Shown here in pieces: positions 1 to 6,120 of a stretch of DNA of 7,106 bases. Within the stretch, counting starts at the first letter, position 1; every line of letters starts with the position of its first letter. The notes beneath the pieces were generated by a model. It worked only from the letters and a program-made list of their open reading frames with translations, was not told where the DNA came from and searched no databases. The stretch comes from JAXLVB01 sp044228045 (GTDB lineage Bacteria > Bacteroidota > Bacteroidia > Cytophagales > Spirosomataceae). Both the position numbers and the translations under genes were made by a program. Where the stretch lies: contig JBGAVQ010000289.1 of NCBI GenBank assembly GCA_044228045.1, positions 1 to 7,106 on the forward strand, written 5' to 3'.

Positions 1-22
1 AAAAGCCAAAACTCTTATAGCC

Positions 23-223
23 ATGAAAAAGCCAGCAAACAAACTCTCGTTGAAAACCGATAAAATTGTTTCACTTTCTACTCGCCAATTAGCTGGTGTG
101 CAAGGTGGAGGGGATACAGTTGATACCAGTATGTCTCGAACTTGCCCACCTTCCCAAGGATGTAGCAGTAGGTGTTCTGGGAGTGTTTATACAGCATTTG
201 GGTATGCATCGGGTAAATGTTAA
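23..223 (+). CDS. lanA: Class I lanthipeptide precursor peptide, Gly-Gly leader
   Basis: This is the substrate of the downstream modification and export genes: 66 residues, a leader and a core. The leader carries K7-LSLK-TDKI (residues 7-15) followed by L18, the pattern of Bacteroidota lanthipeptide leaders thought to be read by LanB. It ends with QLAGVQGG (22-29), which fits the C39 protease site (hydrophobic at -4 and -7, Gly-Gly at -2/-1). Cleavage after G29 would leave a 37-residue core. A third glycine (G30) makes cleavage one residue later conceivable. The core holds 12 Ser/Thr and four Cys (C41, C47, C51, C66), the last being the C-terminal residue. There is no signal peptide. The frame stays open to the window edge upstream, but ATG 23 gives the usual MKK-type leader start. 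No Shine-Dalgarno is visible, as is common in this phylum. A strong terminator follows about 107 bp after the stop. The family assignment is confident; ring topology is not known. Confidence 0.93.
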   Translation: MKKPANKLSLKTDKIVSLSTRQLAGVQGGGDTVDTSMSRTCPPSQGCSSRCSGSVYTAFGYASGKC

Positions 224-329
224 AAAACTGAATGTTTGGGCAAATCAGGAATTGTACTTATTTTTCAGTGTCTAATCCAGCAACAACAGACAGTCATAGC
301 ATTTCTAATTTATGCTGAATTACTGAAAT

Positions 330-362
330 AAGCGGGTGGGGGGCAACTTCCTCCCGCTTTTT
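330..362 (+). terminator. Intrinsic (rho-independent) terminator after the precursor gene
   Basis: AAGCGGG (330-336) pairs perfectly with CCCGCTT (353-359). After one T-T mismatch the stem continues with GG/CC (338-339 with 350-351) and two possible G-U pairs, closing on a short GGCAAC loop. Five T residues follow the GC-rich stem (358-362). This is a textbook intrinsic terminator. It would stop most transcripts from the precursor promoter, giving abundant short precursor mRNA and, at most, limited read-through into lanB. Confidence 0.88.
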
Positions 363-428
363 GTTGAAACGACTCACCACTTGTTTTGTACGGTTGAAGA
401 CTTCCTAACAACGATTCAACTCGCTTTT

Positions 429-460
429 TTGGAGTTCTCATGTACTTATTGTTAATTTTA
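429..460 (+). promoter_or_regulatory. Candidate Bacteroidota-type promoter for lanB
   Basis: TTG at 429-431 is followed after 21 bp by TAATTTTA at 453-460. This resembles the Bacteroidota sigma-ABfr consensus (TTG, about 19-21 bp, TAnnTTTG), with A in place of the final G. It lies after the terminator and about 70 bp before the lanB ATG, where an independent promoter for the enzyme and transporter genes would be expected. The motif is short and the region is AT-rich, so chance is a real possibility. Confidence 0.4.
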
Positions 461-530
461 TCAAAAAACGGTAGAAGAACTATTTTCAAACTGACCAGTC
501 GCTGGGCAACCCCGTTTCAAATAAATACTT

Positions 531-3500
531 ATGCCTACTACCTACTTTCCAACGGCTTTTGTACGTGTTCCCTTAGCAGGTGGTGCCTGCGTCGAAAACT
601 TAGACTGGCCCCTGTTGGCGCAATATCTGCAACAACCAGCCTTTCAAGAAGCCTTGTACATAGCCTCACCTGCCTTGTACGACGAGCTTTTAAAAATAGA
701 TTTCAGTCGCCAACCCGACGAAAAATCGAAGCGAGTGTTATACTCGCTCATCAAGTATTTGTCTCGTTATGCCACTCGCTGCACGCCGTTTGGCTTGTTT
801 GGTGGATTCTCAACTTTACCTATTAGCAACGCTGCCACAGAAGTTACCATCCCTCATATTGAAGCTCCTCGTAAAGTTATTCGCCTCGATATGAACTACT
901 TATGTGCACTGGCGCAAGACCTCGAAAAGAATATCAATGTAAAACCATACCTACGGTTTTTTCCTAATACCAGCCTCTACGAACTCAACGGACAATTTCG
1001 CTATGTTGAATACCGCTACAATGCCGCCGGAAGTCGTGAACATCAGTTAAGCAGTGCCGACCAGTCAGAATACCTCCAAGCTGTTTTGACCACAGCCCAA
1101 CATGGAGCAAGCATTACCGAATTAGTTGAAATCTTGATTTCGGACGAAATTTCGGAAGAAGATGCCCAAGAATTTGTGGAACAAGTAATTGCCTCGCAAC
1201 TGCTTGTAAGTGAGCTTGAACCCGCCCTTACGGGAGGCGATTTTTTGGTGCAAATCCAACAAACCTTAGCCAAAGTAGCGGCTCAACATACCTCGGAAGA
1301 CCTCACTTTTGTTCAAGTCGTTTTAGCCGATGTTCAAACAGCTTTAAAGCAAATTGAGGCATCGGGCAATGATTATTCCCTCGAAAAATTCACCAAAGTA
1401 GAAACCCTCCTTAGCCAACTACCCACGCCTTTTGACCGCAAGGTATTGTTTCAGATTGACTCGTACTTACCTGAATTGGCAGGACAACTTAACAGAGGGA
1501 TACTCAACAAACTGACCTCCAAAATACCTACCTTGATGCGGCTTTCGCCTTCGGGAAATGCCACCTTGGAGGAGTTTGCCAATAAATTTTACGAACGCTA
1601 CGAAGACGAAGAAGTGCCTTTGGTGCTGGCACTTGACCCCGAAGCAGGCATTGGTTTTCCGGCTGGACAAGCCAAAGGTGATATGTCGCCGCTGGCCGAA
1701 GGTGTGGCAATGGGTAGCAGTGGTTCGTCATCAAAGACTTTCAAAATACCCGAAGAACATAATTATTTACTCCAACAAGTAGCCGAAGCACAACTGACTG
1801 GCACTTACCAGATTAGCATCAACGAAGACGAACTTCGTAACCAGGAGCTTCGCCAAACAAAACTGCCGCTTACCAACGCCGCTATGTTTTCGGTGATTCG
1901 GGAAGATGGGCGTGAAAAAATTCTTTTGGATATGTTTGGGGGAGTAACGGGAACTTCATTATTGGGTCGCTTTGGTCATACCGATGCGTCGGTGTTGGAC
2001 TTGTTGCAAGAAATTAGCAATGCCGAAGACGAAACTGCTCCCGAGGTGATTTTTGCAGACATTGTTCACCTGCCCGAGGCCCGCACAGGCAACGTTATCA
2101 TTCGTCCACAGCTCAAACGCCATCAAATCCCGTTTTTGAGTAAGGCTTCTTGCCAAAAAGACCTTGAAATTTCGATTACCGACCTCATGGTTAGTGTGCG
2201 GGGGAGTCAAGTAAGGTTGCGGTCTAAGTCATTGAACAAAATTATTGTACCTCGGCTCTCCAATGCACATAATTTCTCTAATCCCGATTCGCTCGACATC
2301 TACTATTTTTTAGCTTCTGTTCAGGCGCAAGGCGTACGTATGGCGCTAAGTGGATTTACGGGCAGTTTTAGTTCGCTGTTCATTTTTATCCCTCGCATTG
2401 TGCTGGACAACATCATTTTGTCCGAAGCACAGTGGAATTTCAGAGAAGCACAAGTGAAAGGAATTGCGACGGCTTTCAAAAAAGGCAATTGGACACAACT
2501 CCACGAAGAAATAAAGGCTTGGCGAACTAAATTCAACATTCCACGCCACATTGCACTGGTAGATTTTGACAACGAACTCTATGTAGATTTGGAGAATCAA
2601 TGGTTGGCCGAAACCTTTGTCAATGAGATAAAATCGAGAGAACAGTTTACCATCAAAGAGTTTTTGCAGCAGCCCAACAAAGCTGTGGTGCAGTCGGAGC
2701 GAGGTTGGCACACCAATCAGTTTGTGGTAGCGTTCAAAAACCAACCCGAAACGCCAATTGTTGCCACCAAACTTACTCCTGCCGAAATTACTCCCGTTGA
2801 GCGCAAGTTTTTCACGGGTTCTGAGTGGCTTTACTATAAAATCTACACAGGTACAAAAACCGCCGATTGGTTACTGAGCGAAGTTATTTATCCATTAACA
2901 ACTCGTTTCAAAGAACAAGGCTTGATAGATAAGTTTTTCTTCATCCGTTACGCCGACCCTAACCATCATTTTCGGGTGCGTTTTCACTTTGCCGAGGCTG
3001 GGCACACCACCCAAGTTGTTCAAGAATTATACGAAGCATTAGCTCCTTATGTAGCCAATAAAACGGTTTCTTCCATCGTGAACGACACCTACAACCGTGA
3101 ATTGGAGCGTTATGGACAAAACTCCATCGAAGCCGTTGAAGAATATTTTCACCAAGACAGCGAAGCCATTTTACGCTTTCTGAGCCTCATTGAAGGGGCC
3201 GAAGGCGAAGAATGTCGCTGGCGATTTGGGGTTAAACTCACCGATGAACTGCTCACTTCGTTTGGCTTCGATTTAAAAGCTCGCATGGAATTCTGCGAAA
3301 AACGTGCCGCTGATTTTGGTCGTGAATTTGGTTATAATCCACAGCAACGCAAGCAGTTAGATACCCGCTACAAAGAAATTGAGAATGCTCTGCAAGAACT
3401 TTTTGACCAATCGAACCCTGAGCATGAGTTTTTCTACGAAATTAGCACGCAACGTACTCAACAACTCCACGGCGTGATTGAACACCTCAATCAACTTAAT

Positions 3501-3731
3501 GGGCAAGGTGTGTTGCAAATTACGATAGCGGATTTGCTGGCGAGTCTTATTCACATGAACATCAACCGCTTGTTCAAAAGTCAACAACGTTTTGTTGAAT
3601 ATTCGGTTTTTTACCAATTGCACAAATACTACCGCACGCTATATGGCCGCACGGTATTGGCGAAAAGGGGGAACGTTGGCGAGGTTCAAAACCTCGCCGA
3701 CGTTAAACAGGCCGATGTTAAACAAGTTTAA
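531..3731 (+). CDS. lanB: LanB-type lanthipeptide dehydratase (full length, two domains)
   Basis: It dehydrates Ser and Thr of the precursor core in the cytoplasm: the N-terminal domain glutamylates the side chains from Glu-tRNA and the C-terminal (SpaB_C-like) domain eliminates glutamate to give Dha/Dhb. At 1066 residues it has the size of a fused LanB. Visible N-terminal motifs are RVPL (12-15), EALYIASPALY (40-50), R79-x3-R83-x-T85-PFGLF and RLDMN (118-122). R79/R83/T85 and D120 match the spacing of the glutamylation residues R83/R87/T89 and D121 known from NisB. The elimination domain covers about 750-1040: W766-LYYKIYTG, FFIRYADPNHHFRVRF (803-818), YNRELERYG (854-862) and HMNINRL (1008-1014), with H1008 probably the counterpart of the NisB elimination histidine. 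ATG 531 is the first start after an in-frame TAA at 522-524. Residues 1048-1066 are an odd tail encoded by a palindrome and a tandem repeat. Together with the adjacent precursor and transporter, the call is firm. Confidence 0.97.
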   Translation: MPTTYFPTAFVRVPLAGGACVENLDWPLLAQYLQQPAFQEALYIASPALYDELLKIDFSRQPDEKSKRVLYSLIKYLSRYATRCTPFGLFGGFSTLPISNAATEVTIPHIEAPRKVIRLDMNYLCALAQDLEKNINVKPYLRFFPNTSLYELNGQFRYVEYRYNAAGSREHQLSSADQSEYLQAVLTTAQHGASITELVEILISDEISEEDAQEFVEQVIASQLLVSELEPALTGGDFLVQIQQTLAKVAAQHTSEDLTFVQVVLADVQTALKQIEASGNDYSLEKFTKVETLLSQLPTPFDRKVLFQIDSYLPELAGQLNRGILNKLTSKIPTLMRLSPSGNATLEEFANKFYERYEDEEVPLVLALDPEAGIGFPAGQAKGDMSPLAEGVAMGSSGSSSKTFKIPEEHNYLLQQVAEAQLTGTYQISINEDELRNQELRQTKLPLTNAAMFSVIREDGREKILLDMFGGVTGTSLLGRFGHTDASVLDLLQEISNAEDETAPEVIFADIVHLPEARTGNVIIRPQLKRHQIPFLSKASCQKDLEISITDLMVSVRGSQVRLRSKSLNKIIVPRLSNAHNFSNPDSLDIYYFLASVQAQGVRMALSGFTGSFSSLFIFIPRIVLDNIILSEAQWNFREAQVKGIATAFKKGNWTQLHEEIKAWRTKFNIPRHIALVDFDNELYVDLENQWLAETFVNEIKSREQFTIKEFLQQPNKAVVQSERGWHTNQFVVAFKNQPETPIVATKLTPAEITPVERKFFTGSEWLYYKIYTGTKTADWLLSEVIYPLTTRFKEQGLIDKFFFIRYADPNHHFRVRFHFAEAGHTTQVVQELYEALAPYVANKTVSSIVNDTYNRELERYGQNSIEAVEEYFHQDSEAILRFLSLIEGAEGEECRWRFGVKLTDELLTSFGFDLKARMEFCEKRAADFGREFGYNPQQRKQLDTRYKEIENALQELFDQSNPEHEFFYEISTQRTQQLHGVIEHLNQLNGQGVLQITIADLLASLIHMNINRLFKSQQRFVEYSVFYQLHKYYRTLYGRTVLAKRGNVGEVQNLADVKQADVKQV
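3672..3704. repeat. 15-bp palindrome (3-nt loop) inside the lanB 3' end
   Basis: AACGTTGGCGAGGTT (3672-3686) and AACCTCGCCGACGTT (3690-3704) are reverse complements except for one position, which is still a G-U pair in RNA, and they flank a CAA loop. It lies in frame and writes residues 1048-1058 of LanB. It ends 32 bp before the next start codon. There is no T-tract, so it is not a classical terminator. It looks like a dispersed REP-like hairpin element that has landed in the gene end, or an mRNA stability or processing hairpin between lanB and the transporter gene. Confidence 0.85.
3696..3725 (+). repeat. Tandem 15-bp repeat encoding ADVKQ twice
   Basis: GCCGACGTTAAACAG (3696-3710) is followed directly by GCCGATGTTAAACAA (3711-3725). 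The two copies are 13/15 identical and both differences are silent, so the protein reads ADVKQ-ADVKQ-V before the stop. The first copy shares its left part with the right arm of the palindrome, which suggests duplication from the hairpin edge. Confidence 0.85.
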
Positions 3732-3736
3732 AATCT

Positions 3737-5974
3737 ATGAAAAACCCTCTCAAAAGCATATTTGGTGGTAAAATGAGTCCCTACACGCTAATTGACCGAT
3801 TTCCACACATCGAGCAAGGAGCCATGATGGACTGCGGGCCTACCTCGTTGGCTATTATTTTCAAGCATTATGGGGTGTCTGATGTGAAGCATTTGCTCAC
3901 CCAATTGTCAGAAATTACCCAAGAGGGAACGAGCCTTTATACGCTCATGGAAATTGCTGAAAACTACGGGTTTAAGGCAGAAGGCTACGAGTTAGACTAC
4001 GAATACCTTCAAAAAATTCAACTTCCCTGCATTGCTCATTACGAAGGCCAGCATTTTGTAGTAATTTATGAAGCCACCGACACCTACGTGCGAGTGTCTG
4101 ACCCTGCTTTTGGTAAAACTCGGTATTCCAAAGAGGAGTTTACCAACAAATGGAGTGGCATTGTGTTGGAACTGCAGCCAACCGAAAAATTCTACCAAAA
4201 CCTCGAACTCGAAGCAGCAGGCAAGAAGCATAAAGAAAAGACCAAGTCTATTTTTGAGCAGGTTTATCTGCCCATTTTGCGCCAAAACAAGCGTATTCTT
4301 ATCGAAATCCTATGCTTTTCGTTCTTGCTCGAACTCGTAGGCTTGGTGCTGCCACTTTTTACCCAAACCATGCTCGACGACGTACTCGTCAACCAAAACA
4401 AAAAGCTCATGTTGGGGCTATTGGTCGGCTTGGGGCTGGTGTTTGTGGTGCAGGTGGTGCTTACTTACACCCGGAGTATGCTCATGGTGCATTATCGGTT
4501 TCGGTTCGAGGTGGACTTCATGACGCAGTTTTTTGACCGCCTGATTTCGCTCAAACAAAAGTACTACGACAACCGCAAGCGAGAAGAATTTATGGCTCGC
4601 TTTCAGGAAGGCATCGGCATTCGGCAATTGACCAATCCGATGATTATCCAGAACTTCCTGGATATTTTGTTCATGCTCATCTATTTCCCTGTGTTGTTTG
4701 CTTTCAATGGTGCTTTGGGGTTAATTGCCTTGTGTTGTTTTGTGGCGTATTGCATTACTACTATCTTCTTTATTCCTGTTGTAAAGCACTTACGCACAAA
4801 GGTTTATCACAAAAATCAAGCGTCGCTTGGGGGCTTTTTGGATACCTTGTTGGGTATCAAGACGGTCAAATTGCTTTCGCTCGAAAAGTATAAATTAGTA
4901 AAATGGAAGCACCTCCACCGAGAGTCCATCAACTCGGTGATGCAAGACGAGCAGAAGCAAATCCTTATCAACTCTATGCAGCGGCTCATCTTCATTTTCA
5001 GCCAAATAGCGGTATTTTGGATTGGGGCGTATCAGGTTTTCACGGGCGAACTGAGTATTGGTCAATACATGGCGTTTTCGTCTATTTTTATGACACTGAT
5101 GAACTCAGTCAATAGCGTAAGTATGCTCTGGATGATGGTAACACAACTGACGGTGAGCTTTGAGAAAGTAAACGAAATCTTTTTGGAAGAAAGAGAAACG
5201 GTAGATTATCGCCAGAAAATCAATACATTTTCGGGTGATGTGGTGCGTTTTCACAACGTGTCGTTTCGTTACAATCAACGAGATGAAAAATATCAGTTGA
5301 AAAACATCAATTGCGAAATCCGTAAAGGCGAGCGCATTGGTATTGTGGGGCGCAACGGCGCAGGAAAATCCACCTTTGTGAAATTATTGGTAGGGCTTTA
5401 TCCCGAATACGAAGGCCGCATCACTTGCGACAACGTGGAGCTACGGGAAATCAACCCGAAAATCCTACGCAACCACGTACACATGTTTCCGCAAGACACC
5501 TATATTTTTAACGATACCATCAAAGAAAACATCCGCTGCGCCAATCTTTCGGCCACCACTGAACAAATTGTGGAAGCTGCCAATTATGCCGATTTGCACA
5601 GTTTTGTGAAAAGCACCCACTTGGGCTACAACCAAATGGTGGGTAATTTTGGTAGCAATCTGTCGGGTGGGCAGGTGCTGAAAATTGGTTTTGCTCGCCT
5701 ATTTGTCAACGGGCTGAACCCCGACATCATCATTCTGGACGAAGCCAGTAGTGCCTTAGACGTAGAAACAGAGCGTAAGATTCTGGACAACATCTACCGC
5801 ATTTACGAAGGCAAAACCATCATTTCGATTGCGCACCGCCTTCACACACTCAAAAAAGCAGACCGAATTTTGGTTTTCGACGAAGGAAAACTTGCCGAAG
5901 AAGGCGGCCACCAAGACCTGCTGGCAAAGCAAGGCATCTATTACGATTTTATGAAAACGTATGTTGATTACTAA
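3737..5974 (+). CDS. lanT: Peptidase-containing ABC transporter (C39 protease, membrane domain, ATPase)
   Basis: It removes the leader after Gly-Gly and exports the modified peptide across the inner membrane, using ATP. It is 745 residues long, normal for the family. The C39 domain (about 1-150) looks active: Q27 (oxyanion), DCGPTSLA with catalytic C33, H106 in QHFVVI and D122 in DPAFG. Six membrane segments lie near 187-209, 224-246, 305-323, 325-349, 416-434 and 441-466. The ATPase has A-loop Y512, Walker A GRNGAGKST (538-546), Q-loop Q586, signature LSGGQ (642-646), Walker B IIILDE ending D668-E669 and switch H700. The signature is followed by VLKIGFAR instead of the usual RQRIxxAR. It starts 5 bp after lanB and is surely co-transcribed. 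M13 (3773), preceded by GGTGG, is a possible alternative start that would keep the whole protease core. No LanP is visible, so this domain is the likely maturation protease. Confidence 0.97.
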   Translation: MKNPLKSIFGGKMSPYTLIDRFPHIEQGAMMDCGPTSLAIIFKHYGVSDVKHLLTQLSEITQEGTSLYTLMEIAENYGFKAEGYELDYEYLQKIQLPCIAHYEGQHFVVIYEATDTYVRVSDPAFGKTRYSKEEFTNKWSGIVLELQPTEKFYQNLELEAAGKKHKEKTKSIFEQVYLPILRQNKRILIEILCFSFLLELVGLVLPLFTQTMLDDVLVNQNKKLMLGLLVGLGLVFVVQVVLTYTRSMLMVHYRFRFEVDFMTQFFDRLISLKQKYYDNRKREEFMARFQEGIGIRQLTNPMIIQNFLDILFMLIYFPVLFAFNGALGLIALCCFVAYCITTIFFIPVVKHLRTKVYHKNQASLGGFLDTLLGIKTVKLLSLEKYKLVKWKHLHRESINSVMQDEQKQILINSMQRLIFIFSQIAVFWIGAYQVFTGELSIGQYMAFSSIFMTLMNSVNSVSMLWMMVTQLTVSFEKVNEIFLEERETVDYRQKINTFSGDVVRFHNVSFRYNQRDEKYQLKNINCEIRKGERIGIVGRNGAGKSTFVKLLVGLYPEYEGRITCDNVELREINPKILRNHVHMFPQDTYIFNDTIKENIRCANLSATTEQIVEAANYADLHSFVKSTHLGYNQMVGNFGSNLSGGQVLKIGFARLFVNGLNPDIIILDEASSALDVETERKILDNIYRIYEGKTIISIAHRLHTLKKADRILVFDEGKLAEEGGHQDLLAKQGIYYDFMKTYVDY

Positions 5975-6020
5975 ATTGTTATTGGTCAGATGTTGTAACT
6001 TATTTAATGAGGATGACACA

Positions 6021-6056
6021 GAGAACAACAGAGTTTATAAAATGAGAACCACAGAG
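6021..6056. repeat. CACAGAGA-type direct repeat upstream of the HlyD-like gene
   Basis: GAGAACAACAGAG (6021-6033) recurs as GAGAACCACAGAG (6044-6056), 12/13 identical and 23 bp apart. CACAGAGA also occurs at 6017-6024 and 6050-6057. The unit lies in the 146-bp gap between the transporter and the HlyD-like gene. It may be a dispersed intergenic repeat or a pair of protein-binding sites; nothing in the sequence decides between these. Confidence 0.6.
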
Positions 6057-6068
6057 AGATATTCTCTC
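6054..6068. other. Small perfect hairpin GAGAGA-TAT-TCTCTC
   Basis: A 6-bp perfect inverted repeat with a 3-nt loop sits at the right edge of the direct repeat, 52 bp before the next start codon. There is no T-tract, so termination is unlikely. It may be an operator half-site pair, an mRNA hairpin or the end of a repeat element. It is short enough to be chance. Confidence 0.4.
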
Positions 6069-6120
6069 CGAAACCAGCAACATCAACACGAATCAATGTG
6101 TAACAAATAACGACTCCTCC

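Larger units (their letters stand above)
224..530 (+). other. Intergenic region between precursor and lanB
   Basis: This 307-bp gap contains no convincing gene. An ATG-initiated frame from 440 runs into lanB out of phase and has no recognisable composition or motif, so it is treated as chance. The gap holds an intrinsic terminator in its middle and a candidate promoter beyond it, each listed separately. An in-frame TAA at 522-524 closes the lanB frame upstream of its ATG. The stretch from 224 to 329 shows nothing further that can be supported. Confidence 0.7.

Noticed and set aside
298..316. Inverted repeat AGCAT/ATGCT with a 9-nt loop
   Set aside because: The stem is only 5 bp, AT-rich, with a large loop and no T-tract, and is well within chance expectation.
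481..488. TATTTTCA as a possible -7 box for lanB
   Set aside because: It matches TAnnTTTG poorly and the nearest upstream TTG (449-451) is 29 bp away, too far for the usual spacing.
440..826. Open frame of 128 codons on the + strand overlapping the start of lanB
   Set aside because: It lies out of frame over well-conserved LanB coding sequence and shows no recognisable domain or start signal.
2346..2744. 132-codon antisense frame inside lanB
   Set aside because: It is a shadow of the LanB coding frame, which is continuous and has family motifs on both sides.
3672..3704. The lanB 3' palindrome as an intrinsic terminator
   Set aside because: No T-run follows it, and the transporter gene starts 5 bp after the lanB stop, so termination here would defeat the operon.
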